Positions 23,476 to 32,082 of a DNA stretch of 42,569 bases are shown piece by piece (positions within the stretch are counted from its first letter, which is position 1; each line of letters begins with the position of its first letter). Source of the DNA: Pseudomonadota bacterium. GTDB taxonomy: Bacteria > Pseudomonadota > Gammaproteobacteria > Ga0077536. The notes below the pieces were generated by a model, which did not search any database, was not told where the DNA came from, and saw nothing but the letters and a program-made list of their open reading frames with translations. The stretch is from the NCBI GenBank assembly GCA_027618655.1, contig JAQCEL010000008.1, positions 1-42,569 of the forward strand, written 5' to 3'. Made by a program: the position numbers and the translations under genes.

Positions 23476-25317
23476 ATGGCATATCACCCACTCGTAACCG
23501 TCATCACAGCGATAAGCTTGCTAATGGCTAGCGAAATTTTTGCCGAAGATCGCGACATTGGACGCAACGCATTCGAACGCACCTGTAGCGGCTGTCACAG
23601 TGAAACACCAGTGCCGAGGGCAATGAGTCCGGCGCAGATGGCAGAATTACCGCCTGAGAAAATCTTCAAGGTACAAACTGAAGGGCTGATGGTGCTCCAG
23701 GCTGCGGCGCTAACTGAGCTAGAGAAACGTGCGTTGGCCATTTATATATCGAAAACCCCGTGGGGGTCCGTACCGGATGAGAAGCTCGCCGAGACCTTGA
23801 AGCAATGCGATAGCCATCCAAACTTAGCGAGTGACTCCCTGGAAAAACCGCATTGGTCGGGTTGGGGACTCGATTTAGACAACACGCATTTCCAACCGGG
23901 TGACTACGCCGGGCTAAAGGCGAGTGACTTAGAAAATCTCGAGTTTAAGTGGGCGCTCGGTTACAGCGGCGCTACGACTGTCACAACGCAACCAGCCGTG
24001 GCTGGTGGGCGAATTTATATCGGCGGACCGAACGGCGGCATTTATGCTTTGGACGCGAAGAGCGGTTGTGCACACTTCAAATTTGAAACTGAAGATGCGG
24101 TGCGCGGCGCAATCACCCTAACGAAGTTGTCGGATGGACGTTTGATATTGTTAGCCGGTGATCGCAAAGCTTGGTTCTACGCAATCGATGCGAACAGCGG
24201 CGAACTACTGTGGAAAGATAAAGCGGACGAGCACGCGTGGGCGATCATCACGGGTTCTCCGTCGCTGTATAAGGGCGTCGTCTATGTGCCCTTGGCATCG
24301 TTTGAAGAGCTCGCCGGCGGTTCCGAGAGTTACGAATGTTGCACGTTCCGCGGCAGCATCGTCGCCTACGATATCGGATCCGGCAAACGGCTATGGAAAA
24401 GTTCACTTGTCCAGGAGCCACTCGTAAAAACCAAAAAGATGACGAACGGTGTGCAGTTGTGGGGCCCCTCAGGTGTCGCGGTGTGGTCGCAACCAACCAT
24501 CGATCCGAAGCAAGGCGTTTTATATCTCACCACCGGCGATAGCTATTCAAGCCCAGCCTCGGCGACTAGCGACTCAATCGTCGCGATGGATCTCGTCACG
24601 GGTGAGATTAAGTGGCATCTACAAACCTCCGCAGACGATGCGTTCACTGCAGCCTGCGCTGCACCTAACGCTGATCCCGTAGCACGTGAAGACTGTGGAC
24701 CTGACGTTGATTTCGGATCATCGGCAATCCTGAGAACTTTGCCTAATGGCCGACGGGTCTTATTAGCGGGCCAAAAATCGGGTGTTCTGCACGCCATCGA
24801 TCCAGACAACAAGGGCGAAGTCCTCTGGCAAAAACGCTTATCACCAGGTGGCGTGCTTGGTGGTATTGAGTGGGGGTTCACGGCCGACGACAAACGGGTC
24901 TACGTACCGATTTCAGATGTTTGGGAAACGCGCACGACCCCAGGTCATGCGGGTGGTATCTACGCGCTAAATTTTGCCGACGGCAGCGAAGCATGGAATA
25001 CGCCAGCGGCGAAACCTGATTGCTTGGAACGGCCCGGATGTAACGCCGGACAACCTGCAGCTGCGACCTTAATTCCCGGTGTTTTGTTTTCTGGTTCCAT
25101 GGACGGCCATATGCGTGCCTACGATCCTGACACTGGAAAAGTGATTTGGGATATCGATACAAAACGTGAATACCCGACCGTAAACGACGTGCCTGGCGTT
25201 GGTGGGTCGATCAAAGGCGCTGGCGTGACAGTGGTCGATGGCTGGATTTATTTCGGATCAGGTTACGGATTGTGGGGTTTGCCGGGTAACGTGTTCTTAG
25301 CTTTCGGGCCGAAGTAG
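23476..25317 (+). CDS. PQQ-dependent alcohol dehydrogenase with N-terminal cytochrome c (PVADH type)
   Basis: Periplasmic quinohemoprotein of 613 aa resembling polyvinyl-alcohol dehydrogenase (cytochrome). It has a signal peptide ending ASEIFA, a haem c motif CSGCH (37-41), then an eight-bladed PQQ propeller with repeated Trp-docking strands such as SGELLWK, TGEIKWH and TGKVIWD. The adjacent cysteines Cys288-Cys289 (SYECCTFRG) correspond to the vicinal disulfide that packs over PQQ. It oxidises an alcohol, possibly secondary or polymeric, and passes electrons through its own haem to the respiratory chain. An AGGAG ribosome site precedes the ATG. The SDR and acyl-CoA dehydrogenase genes follow with 66- and 30-nt gaps. 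PQQ synthesis genes are not in the window. Confidence 0.9.
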   Translation: MAYHPLVTVITAISLLMASEIFAEDRDIGRNAFERTCSGCHSETPVPRAMSPAQMAELPPEKIFKVQTEGLMVLQAAALTELEKRALAIYISKTPWGSVPDEKLAETLKQCDSHPNLASDSLEKPHWSGWGLDLDNTHFQPGDYAGLKASDLENLEFKWALGYSGATTVTTQPAVAGGRIYIGGPNGGIYALDAKSGCAHFKFETEDAVRGAITLTKLSDGRLILLAGDRKAWFYAIDANSGELLWKDKADEHAWAIITGSPSLYKGVVYVPLASFEELAGGSESYECCTFRGSIVAYDIGSGKRLWKSSLVQEPLVKTKKMTNGVQLWGPSGVAVWSQPTIDPKQGVLYLTTGDSYSSPASATSDSIVAMDLVTGEIKWHLQTSADDAFTAACAAPNADPVAREDCGPDVDFGSSAILRTLPNGRRVLLAGQKSGVLHAIDPDNKGEVLWQKRLSPGGVLGGIEWGFTADDKRVYVPISDVWETRTTPGHAGGIYALNFADGSEAWNTPAAKPDCLERPGCNAGQPAAATLIPGVLFSGSMDGHMRAYDPDTGKVIWDIDTKREYPTVNDVPGVGGSIKGAGVTVVDGWIYFGSGYGLWGLPGNVFLAFGPK

Positions 25318-25383
25318 ATTCGTTCGCAAGGCAGCTTCAAGAAGCATAAACGCACAATGATTTAGTGGATGGGAATTATCGAT

Positions 25384-26109
25384 ATGAGTAGAACAGTGTG
25401 TGCGATCGTTGGGGCAGGTGATGGTTTAGGTCAATCCTTAGCGCGACATTTCGCGGCCAACGGATTCGATATTGCGTTGTTGTCGCGCTCCGCAGCAGGC
25501 AGTGCGGCGGCGCTCGCGGCGGCCGGTGCAGCGGATCCCTCGGCTGCTGTGAAGTACTTCCAAGTTGACGCAATGAAACCGGATACTGTCGAACAAGGAC
25601 TCGGTAAGGTCGCGAAAGACATGGGCCAAATCGACGTGCTCATTTATAACGTACGCGGCGGCATGCAGGCGAAGGCACCGCTCGACGTCAGTTTCGAAGA
25701 ACTCCGCGATATCTATGAAATTGAAGTGGTTGGCGCTTACGCTGCGGCGCGCGCAGTGATGCCAGGCATGATCGAACGCGGGCACGGTTCGGTGATTTAT
25801 TCGAGCGCGACAGCAGCGTTACGCGGCTCTGGAACGAATCCTTTGTACGCCATGGGTAAGTTCGGATTGCGCGCGCTCGCACAAAACTTGGCTAAAGCCT
25901 ACGCGCGCGACGGCGTGCACGTTGCGCATGTGCGTCTCGATTGCGCACTCGATGTACCGATTGTACGTAAGCACTACGGCCTGAAGACGGAGGAGATGTC
26001 CAATACAGATGATGTTGCCGAGAGTTATTTATGGATCCATCGTCAACCGAAGTCTGCATGGAGCAACGAAATAGAAATTCGCCCTTACACGGAAAACTGG
26101 ACGTTCTAA
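25384..26109 (+). CDS. Short-chain dehydrogenase/reductase
   Basis: SDR-family NAD(P) oxidoreductase of 241 aa from the ATG at 25384; an ATG at 25369 would add five residues. The cofactor motif is GAGDGLGQ near the N-terminus. The usual NAG is replaced by NVRGG. The active site is YAMGK in SGTNPLYAMGKFGLRAL, with the catalytic serine in YSSATAALRG. It probably interconverts a hydroxy and a keto group and lies between the PQQ alcohol dehydrogenase and acyl-CoA dehydrogenase genes in one plus-strand run. Confidence 0.87.
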   Translation: MSRTVCAIVGAGDGLGQSLARHFAANGFDIALLSRSAAGSAAALAAAGAADPSAAVKYFQVDAMKPDTVEQGLGKVAKDMGQIDVLIYNVRGGMQAKAPLDVSFEELRDIYEIEVVGAYAAARAVMPGMIERGHGSVIYSSATAALRGSGTNPLYAMGKFGLRALAQNLAKAYARDGVHVAHVRLDCALDVPIVRKHYGLKTEEMSNTDDVAESYLWIHRQPKSAWSNEIEIRPYTENWTF

Positions 26110-26139
26110 GGCATTCGATAGTTCATGGGGCGAACACTA

Positions 26140-27279
26140 ATGACATTTGCAAATGATTCTCGGGTAGTCGCGGCGCAAGCGTTTGCTGATGAGGTGATCG
26201 CACCGAATGCCGAACACTGGGAAACCTTGGGCCGAGTTCCCTACGATTGCTTCGAACAGGCTGCTAAAGCGGGATTGTGTGGATTGCTGGTACCTGAAGC
26301 TTTAGGTGGTAGTGGTCTTGGCGTTGGGGCGATGGCCGCAGTGATGGAATCGATGGCGAGTGCGTGTATGTGTTCGGCATTTTCTTTTGCCGTACACAAT
26401 AATCTCGCTGGCTACGTTGCGCGTTACGGCAGCCCAAGCCAGATCGATCGTTATCTCCCGGATTTAATTGCGGGCCGCAAGATTGGCGCGTTCTTGCTTA
26501 CCGAACCAAGCGTCGGCAGTGATGCGCAGTCGATCAAGACCTTCGCTGAACGAACCGCGAGCGGGTGGATTATTAACGGTGAAAAAGCCTGGGTGAGTAA
26601 CGGTGTATTCGCTGATCTAATCAGCGTTTACGTACAAACCGAACACGGATCCGGCGCCGAGGGCATCGCCGCGTTTTTGATCGATGCGAATGCGCCTGGC
26701 GTGATTCGAGAGGATGCGTACAAGCTAATGCGCGGACACGCACTAGGTACTGCCGGGTTTCGATTCGATCAATGCGCAGTGATTGACGACGCGCTCGTGC
26801 TAGCGCCAGGGGCAGCGTTTAAGGCCGCAATTGCTGGGATCAATATCGCGCGCATTTGCGTTGCGGCCATGTGTTGCGGGACCTTGCACGCGAGTCTCGC
26901 GCAAGCCATCGATTACGCGGACAAGCGCCGTGCGTTCGGCCGATCGACGCTAGAATTTCAAGGCGTTCAATTTATGCTCGCGGACGCAGCAACGAACTTA
27001 GAGGCCGCAAAATTGCTCACCGCATCCGCAATTGAACAACACGACGCGGGTGTGGATGCGACGATCAGCGCCGCACACGCAAAGAAGTTTGCCACTCGAG
27101 CTGCGTTCGAAGGGATCGGCGATTGCATGCAAGCCATGGGTGCGGCGGGTTACTCGGCCGAATATTCACTAGGCCGCCATCTTGCCGCCGCGAAAATGGC
27201 CCAGTTCCTGGACGGCACAAGCGAGATCCAAAATGTCGTGATCGGACGCGGATTAAAATCAATTTACGGGCGTAGTTAG
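26140..27279 (+). CDS. Acyl-CoA dehydrogenase, active-site variant
   Basis: Acyl-CoA dehydrogenase family, 379 aa from the ATG at 26140 (an ATG at 26125 is possible but has no ribosome site). Family motifs are LLTEPSVGSDAQSIKT, GEKAWVSNG, DKRRAFGRSTLEFQGVQF and MGAAGYSAEYSLGRHLA. The C-terminal motif is FLDGTSEIQN instead of YEGTSEIQ, so Asp358 stands where the catalytic Glu is expected. The alternative Glu position of isovaleryl-CoA dehydrogenase (GINIARI region) is Ala. Asp could still act as base, or the enzyme may have altered chemistry. Last gene of the plus-strand run, convergent with the MFS gene. Confidence 0.88.
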   Translation: MTFANDSRVVAAQAFADEVIAPNAEHWETLGRVPYDCFEQAAKAGLCGLLVPEALGGSGLGVGAMAAVMESMASACMCSAFSFAVHNNLAGYVARYGSPSQIDRYLPDLIAGRKIGAFLLTEPSVGSDAQSIKTFAERTASGWIINGEKAWVSNGVFADLISVYVQTEHGSGAEGIAAFLIDANAPGVIREDAYKLMRGHALGTAGFRFDQCAVIDDALVLAPGAAFKAAIAGINIARICVAAMCCGTLHASLAQAIDYADKRRAFGRSTLEFQGVQFMLADAATNLEAAKLLTASAIEQHDAGVDATISAAHAKKFATRAAFEGIGDCMQAMGAAGYSAEYSLGRHLAAAKMAQFLDGTSEIQNVVIGRGLKSIYGRS

Positions 27280-27310
27280 ACGTTTGCCGTAGAAAATTAT
27301 ATTAAGGGAT

Positions 27311-27361
27311 AAAAAAAAGGCCGCTAGTTTCGAACCGAGGGACCCTTGGTCTTCGCGGCTT
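27311..27361 (-). terminator. Rho-independent terminator of the MFS operon
   Basis: On the minus strand a stem GCCGC/GCGGC (27355-27359 with 27320-27324) encloses a second hairpin, roughly CCAAGG/CCTCGG with one G-U pair, and is followed by eight T (27311-27318 as A on plus). It lies between convergent genes and may also slow transcription from the plus strand. Confidence 0.72.
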
Positions 27362-27364
27362 AAT

Positions 27365-28633
27365 TTATTGTATGCACTGCTCGCTTAAGCCCCATTTGGA
27401 TCGCGTGAGCCAGATCAGAACGATCGCCGCCACGAGACCTAGCAACATAATCCCCGTCAGCATGAGAAAGTAGTCGTGATGTCCGACAATACCGGGTGAT
27501 CGATCAAGCAGGCGGCCACCGATGCTCGCGAAAAAGATATCCGGGGTGAATCCGATCAGTGAGATCAAGCCGACGGCCGTACCGGTCATTGACCTTGGTA
27601 TTTGAGTTTCTTCAAGCAGCGCAAAATACACTGCACGAAGCGCGTATACACCAGCAAAGCTGACCAGGATGTTCGCTGTCACCAGGACGTGGGTACCCGG
27701 GCTCGGGACGGCGAAGCCGAGAAATGCGGAACTCGCCGCGAGCACCACAAACAGCACAGTCATGAGGCCGCTTGGACTGTAGCGATCGGCCAGGACGCCA
27801 GCCGCAATCGCAGCGATTGGACGAAGGTATGCGCAAAATGCGGTGAATTCGGCCGCGCGGATTTCGTTCATACCCAATACTTCTACGGCATAGAGTGCGT
27901 AGTTATCTAGACCTTTGTAGCCGCAATACGCGGTCACCACAATCAGCGCTTGCAACCAAACAACTGGTTGGCGCATGACTTCGCGTATTTTGGCCATGGA
28001 ATCACTGGTTCGAGTTTGTCTCACATTCGGCGACTCTGGCACGAGGAACCAGGTGACGATTCCCGCCGCCAAGGTAATACTCGAATAGAAATAAATTACG
28101 TTAGTGAGTGCTATGCGGCGCGATGCTGGATCGACAACGTTGAGCTCGTCGACCAAAAATCGCGAAAATACCAGGACCGCGATGCTTCCAAGCCCTGCTG
28201 CGACTAAGCCGCGACCGCCATCCAATATTCCAAAAGCGCGACCTTGAGAACTATCACCGCCCCATTCGCGGGTACCGCGAATCATTGCCGCCCAAAACAT
28301 CAAGATACTCGTCACGCCCCAGTATCCGAACAAACAAGACATACCAATGATGCCGGGTATCGTAGCCATGTACAGACCGCCCGCAGCCGTACACAACAAC
28401 GATGCAGCCATGAGTTTACGTGCCGAGAAACGATCTGCGATCGCCCCGCCAGGGAAATACGCGATCATCGCGGTCACGCCGTAGACCGCAAAAACGTCGC
28501 CGAGATTCGCATTCGAAAACTCGAATACATCGAGGAAGCTGGCGCGGAAAAATCGCGCGACATGAAACGGCAGGCTGAATATGGCTTCGCCGGCCAGGAT
28601 CAGGCTGAACATGGCGAGATAGCGACCGGACAC
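27365..28633 (-). CDS. MFS transporter
   Basis: Major-facilitator transporter of 422 aa with about 12 membrane segments. The loop 2-3 motif appears as GGAIADRFSARKL, and the equivalent in the second half is GVLADRYSPSGLM. The size and pattern suit a secondary carrier for organic acids or sugars. It starts 23 nt after the enoyl-CoA hydratase gene and is likely in its operon, so uptake of an acid that is then degraded through CoA esters is a reasonable inference. Confidence 0.88.
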   Translation of the reverse strand: MSGRYLAMFSLILAGEAIFSLPFHVARFFRASFLDVFEFSNANLGDVFAVYGVTAMIAYFPGGAIADRFSARKLMAASLLCTAAGGLYMATIPGIIGMSCLFGYWGVTSILMFWAAMIRGTREWGGDSSQGRAFGILDGGRGLVAAGLGSIAVLVFSRFLVDELNVVDPASRRIALTNVIYFYSSITLAAGIVTWFLVPESPNVRQTRTSDSMAKIREVMRQPVVWLQALIVVTAYCGYKGLDNYALYAVEVLGMNEIRAAEFTAFCAYLRPIAAIAAGVLADRYSPSGLMTVLFVVLAASSAFLGFAVPSPGTHVLVTANILVSFAGVYALRAVYFALLEETQIPRSMTGTAVGLISLIGFTPDIFFASIGGRLLDRSPGIVGHHDYFLMLTGIMLLGLVAAIVLIWLTRSKWGLSEQCIQ

Positions 28634-28656
28634 GATAGTTCTGATATTGGGCTATC

Positions 28657-29448
28657 TCAGTCGTCCGAATACTCGGCTTGGCGTTGTTCCATGAAGGCGG
28701 CGATGCCTTCGTCAAAGAAACCAGCGCTAGCGCAAAGAATTTGACCGCGGTCTTCGAGTGCGACGGCTGCTTCAAGACCGCCCGCATCAATCGCGAGCCG
28801 CAAGCCTTCTTTGGTTAGTCGTAAGCCCAGCGGAGAAGTCTTAAGCATGTCATTAGCCAGCGCGCGGCCGCACGATTCTAACGCTTCTGGTTCCACGATT
28901 TCCGAAATTAGACCTAAGCCCAATGCGCGTTTGGCATCGATAAAGCGACCCGTCATCATGAGTTCGGCGGCGACCGAACGTCCAACGGCACGGGGTAGGA
29001 AATAACTGATCCCGACGTCGCAGCCCGTGAGGCCGACTTTAACCATCGCGACGTTCATTTTTACGTCCGGTGTCGCGATCGTGACATCCGACGCTAACGC
29101 AAACGCGAATCCGCCACCGGTTGTTGCGCCATGGGCTAGACAAATAATCGGTTGCGGCGCCCGATGCATGCGCAAGTATATTTCGCTCACTTGCCGCTGA
29201 AATCTCATTCCCGGGACCGGACCGGCACTGACGCCAGCTGCGTCTTTCAAATCATAGCCGCCACAAAAAGCACGTCCGGCGCCACGCAGAATCACGACCC
29301 GCACGGCATGATTAAATTGGAGTCGGCCGAAGTAGTCTTGTAGTTCGTCGCACATGAGCGGGTTCATGACATTTAAGCGTTCGGGACGATTTAACGTCAG
29401 CCAATCAATCGCGCCTTCTTTCTTTATCTCAATCGTTTCGTAGGACAT
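28657..29448 (-). CDS. Enoyl-CoA hydratase/isomerase family protein
   Basis: Crotonase-fold enzyme of 263 aa. The oxyanion-hole strands are LRGAGRAFCGGYDLKDAAG and AHGATTGGGFAFALASDV. The common catalytic Glu of hydratases, around residue 115-140, is not evident in the segment GLTGCDVGISYFLPRAVG, so isomerase, hydrolase or decarboxylase chemistry is also possible. The C-terminal FDEGIAAFMEQRQAEY is normal. It is co-directional with RidA upstream and MFS downstream. Confidence 0.88.
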   Translation of the reverse strand: MSYETIEIKKEGAIDWLTLNRPERLNVMNPLMCDELQDYFGRLQFNHAVRVVILRGAGRAFCGGYDLKDAAGVSAGPVPGMRFQRQVSEIYLRMHRAPQPIICLAHGATTGGGFAFALASDVTIATPDVKMNVAMVKVGLTGCDVGISYFLPRAVGRSVAAELMMTGRFIDAKRALGLGLISEIVEPEALESCGRALANDMLKTSPLGLRLTKEGLRLAIDAGGLEAAVALEDRGQILCASAGFFDEGIAAFMEQRQAEYSDD

Positions 29449-29561
29449 TTTTTCTCCCGGTGGATTTAAGCTTGCTGTAGATAGTGGCGATTAAAAATAT
29501 GTTTTAAGGATAATCGTGATGCTCGGCGGCGCATGTCTTTAAAGATGCTGACTATCAAGAT

Positions 29562-30035
29562 TTAGATTTCAATCTCCATAATCGCTTCAATTTCCACTGC
29601 GACACCAATCGGCATCGTCGTCGCACCGACTGCGATGCGCGCGTGCGCGCCACGTTCGCCGAAAATATCAAGAAATAATTCTGATGCTCCGTTAACGATT
29701 GCGGCAACCTCGGTGATCTCCGGTGCGCAATTAACGAATCCGGAGATTTTTGCAATTTGGATAATTCGATCTAAATCTCCGTCTAACGCGTTATACGCTT
29801 GGGCAAGTACGTTAAGCGCGCTCAAACGCGCCGCCTCACGACCTTGTTCGATTGAGAAGTCGACTCCAACCTTACCAATGAAACGCACATCACCTTCCCA
29901 CTGCGGAATCATCCCGGAGATATACAAGGTGTTGCCGATGATAGACCAGCCTTTTATTTTCGCGACCTTGGGTTGCTGCGCTTTCGGGATGATGATGTTG
30001 AGTTCCTTCAAGCGCCGTTCGATTCGACCCGCCAT
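29562..30035 (-). CDS. RidA (YjgF/UK114) family protein
   Basis: Rid-family protein of 157 aa. The start at ATG 30035 has GGAGA 7 nt upstream; the longer open frame has unrelated N-terminal sequence. Family features are LYISGMIPQWEGDVRFIGKVG, LNVLAQAYNALDGDLDRI and the C-terminal HARIAVGATTMPIGVAVEIEA with the conserved Arg. Members deaminate reactive enamine/imine intermediates. It is about 30 residues longer at the N-terminus than classic RidA, typical of a Rid subfamily. It is upstream of the enoyl-CoA hydratase gene. Confidence 0.88.
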   Translation of the reverse strand: MAGRIERRLKELNIIIPKAQQPKVAKIKGWSIIGNTLYISGMIPQWEGDVRFIGKVGVDFSIEQGREAARLSALNVLAQAYNALDGDLDRIIQIAKISGFVNCAPEITEVAAIVNGASELFLDIFGERGAHARIAVGATTMPIGVAVEIEAIMEIEI

Positions 30036-30291
30036 CGCGTATTCTCCGTGGATGCTAAGTGTGTTGGTGGCGCTATCTGATGCCCGCCGCGGCCAACATC
30101 TTATAACGGCAAGGACGTTGTGACCGAAAATTTGTGATGAAATCGTCGTTATTGGCAAGTCTTCGCGTATGCGGCCGCTGCCTTATCCGTCGGATTCAGC
30201 ATTTGTTCACCTAGTTCGCCCTAATCTAAGCCTGCACGCAAAGGTCCCATCAAACCGTGCAAGTCATGACAACATGGCAAAGGAGATCGAA

Positions 30292-30798
30292 ATGAAAACG
30301 AATAAACGGATTAAGACTTTAATTTCCGGAGCAGTGGCTATTGGAGCCATCTTAATGATGTCCGCGACTCCAGCGCTTGCCGGTGGTAACAATGGTCATC
30401 GTGGCAAACATTACGATGGTGGCGATCGCGACCATCGTGGTCACCACGACAACCGTCGCCATCAACGACACTATCATCAACGACACTATAGGGATCACGG
30501 ACCGCGCTATTATTCGGATCATAGAGTCCACTTCAACTATGTGCCCGTGCCAGTTGTTCGCCAAACGGTAATCTATGAGCAACCCGTACAAGCTTATTAT
30601 TCGGCGCCAAGTTCCTACGGAACTGGCTACCGAACTGGCTACCGAACGAGCACGGTTAACGGGGGAAATCTTGTCGGTGGCGCGATTGATGGTTACTTGG
30701 GTTCAACTGTTGGACATGGTTCCACTCGGTTGGCAGCGACTGCGGCTGGTGCAGTGATTGGCTATTCACTTGGTGGCCAAGTGGGTTCCCGCTATTAA
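30292..30798 (+). CDS. Exported His-rich protein with C-terminal glycine zipper
   Basis: A 168-aa exported protein. The start at ATG 30292 follows AAAGGAG. A signal peptide with a hydrophobic core (LISGAVAIGAILMMSA, cleavage after ALA) is followed by a His/Arg/Asp-rich stretch, then a Tyr/Pro-rich linker with a short tandem GYRT repeat. The C-terminal NLVGGAIDGYLGSTVG and AATAAGAVIGYSLGGQVG form a glycine-zipper 2TM-like region, as in Rickettsia 17-kDa-antigen/SlyB-type envelope proteins. It probably sits at the outer membrane or periplasm; metal binding by the His-rich part is possible. Confidence 0.82.
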   Translation: MKTNKRIKTLISGAVAIGAILMMSATPALAGGNNGHRGKHYDGGDRDHRGHHDNRRHQRHYHQRHYRDHGPRYYSDHRVHFNYVPVPVVRQTVIYEQPVQAYYSAPSSYGTGYRTGYRTSTVNGGNLVGGAIDGYLGSTVGHGSTRLAATAAGAVIGYSLGGQVGSRY

Positions 30799-30846
30799 AT
30801 AAGCAATAGATAAACGTGCGGAATTACGTCTTTCGCACGCTTGCTG

Positions 30847-30872
30847 CCCGCCCATTTGGGCGGGTTTTTTTT
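30847..30872 (+). terminator. Strong Rho-independent terminator
   Basis: The perfect 7-bp stem CCCGCCC/GGGCGGG with loop ATTT is followed by eight T (30865-30872). It ends the glycine-zipper protein gene. The group II intron begins 2 nt after the T-run, so the terminator is also the intron's insertion target. Confidence 0.92.
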
Positions 30873-30913
30873 GGTGCGCCCGGCAGGGCGCACTTACCCG
30901 GTTTCCGGCGGAT

Positions 30914-31435
30914 AGGCTCAAGCTCACGGTCAATGCGGCCAAGAGCGCGGTGGCGCCGCCGTGGACAAGGAAGTTTCTGGGCTACAGTTTGAGCTGGCAC
31001 AAGGTCCCGAAACTGAAGATTGGGCCAACCAGTGTGAAACGACTGGAAGACAAAATCCGCGAAGTGCTCCAAGGCGCGGGAGGGCGCAGCCTGAGGAAGG
31101 CTATCACCGAACTCAACCCGATCCTTCGTGGCTGGATGGCGTATTTCAAGCTGACCGAGACCAAGCGGGCCCTGGAAGAGTTGGACGGCTGGATCAGGCA
31201 CAAGCTACGCTGCATTTTGTGGCGCCAGTGGAAACGCCCCTATACTCGCGCAAAGAACCTGATGCAGGCAGGACTAACGGAAGAACGGGCGTTTCGCTCG
31301 GCCTTCAATCAACGTGGGCCGTGGTGCAATAGTGGCGCGAGCCACATGAACCAGGCATTCCCGAAGTCCTTCTTTGATCGATTAGGCCTGGTGTCGCTGC
31401 TCGATATAATGCGACGACTCCAGTGTGTTCAATGA
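30914..31435 (+). pseudogene. Group II intron reverse transcriptase/maturase, C-terminal fragment
   Basis: The open frame runs from about 30914 (RLKLTVNAAKSAVAPPW) to the stop at 31435; a GTG at 30950 is the first start codon. It contains the end of the RT palm (TRKFLGYSLSW), the maturase X domain (LNPILRGWMAYFKLTETKRA and LDGWIRHKLRCILWRQWKRP) and the C-terminal GPWCNSGASHMNQAFPKSFF. The catalytic YADD region and everything before it are missing, so the fragment cannot reverse-transcribe. Confidence 0.85.
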
Positions 31436-31436
31436 A

Positions 31437-31506
31437 CAGCCGGATGCGGAACCGCACGTCCGGTGGTGCGGGAGGACGGCGGGGGTAACCCCGCCTCCTA
31501 CCCGAT
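31437..31506 (+). ncRNA. Group II intron domains V and VI
   Basis: Domain V: AGC (31438-31440) begins the stem, whose GCCGGA pairs with TCCGGT (31459-31464). A two-base CG bulge and an upper TGCG/CGCA stem capped by GAAC follow. Domain VI: GGCGGGG/CCCCGCC with loop GTAA, an AGGA/TCCT stem, then an unpaired A at 31500 (the probable branch point) and a GGG/CCC base. The intron ends CCCGAT about 6 nt after that A. Confidence 0.78.
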
Positions 31507-31605
31507 CCATTTTCATCATTTCCCGAGGTCGAAGGTTTCTGCGGTTCGAGACCAACGACTGATCTACAATCCCGGGCAAGCTTTAGTTGCCGACAGTTGA
31601 ACACC

Positions 31606-32082
31606 ATGGCCGAACCCAGGAATTATTTTTTCGACGATGTGGTTATTGGCGAAGGCCAATCCTACGGACCCTATGAAGTGACTGCTGAAGAGCTGATCCC
31701 ATTTAACCGCAAGTGGGATCCGCTGCCGATGCATTTAGATGATCAAGCTGCCCGCGAGAAAGGCCATCGGGGTTTGACGGCATCCGGGCAATATACTTTG
31801 TGCGTAAAGCAACTTTTTATTAACCAAACTCCATGGCGTGATTGCGTGATCGGCGCATTAGGCTTTGATGAAGTGCGCTTCCCGCATCCGGTTTATGTCG
31901 GAGATCAATTGTCAGCGACGATCGAATGCATCGACAAGCGAGCGTCACAGAGCAAATTGGATCGCGGGATCGTCAAATTCGTTGTTCGCGTGTTCAACCA
32001 GAACGACGAGACGGTGTTAAGTTATATCGATACGGTCATGTTTAAGCGCCTCACCGAAAAACGGATCGGAGACGATCCATGA
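31606..32082 (+). CDS. MaoC-like hydratase/dehydratase
   Basis: Hot-dog-fold protein of 158 aa (ATG 31606). The hydratase-2 type active-site segment is visible as FNRKWDPLPMHLDDQAAREKG, with Asp and His in the expected DPxPxH arrangement. It should hydrate an enoyl-CoA to an (R)-3-hydroxyacyl-CoA, or catalyse a related dehydration. It overlaps the next SDR gene by 4 nt (ATGA), so translation is coupled. First gene of the MaoC-SDR-GST operon. The 99 bases between the intron end and the start show nothing clear. Confidence 0.88.
   Translation: MAEPRNYFFDDVVIGEGQSYGPYEVTAEELIPFNRKWDPLPMHLDDQAAREKGHRGLTASGQYTLCVKQLFINQTPWRDCVIGALGFDEVRFPHPVYVGDQLSATIECIDKRASQSKLDRGIVKFVVRVFNQNDETVLSYIDTVMFKRLTEKRIGDDP

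Larger units (their letters stand above)
30874..31506 (+). mobile_element. Truncated group II intron (IIC-like insertion after a terminator)
   Basis: The left end GTGCGCCC fits the GUGYG start of group II introns and forms a perfect 8-bp hairpin (30874-30893). The right end holds recognisable domains V and VI and the terminal CCCGAT at 31506. Between them only the C-terminal part of the reverse transcriptase/maturase remains, and ribozyme domains I-IV and most of the RT are gone. The remnant is about 630 nt against roughly 2 kb for an intact element. Insertion directly behind a terminator hairpin is the known habit of class C introns. Confidence 0.82.

Noticed and set aside
30169-30291. Upstream extension of the glycine-zipper protein frame
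   Set aside because: The ATG at 30292 has a strong AAAGGAG and begins a clear signal peptide; the extension has neither.
31525-31570. tRNA-like GGTTCGAGACC stretch
   Set aside because: No acceptor stem, D-arm or anticodon arm can be formed around it.
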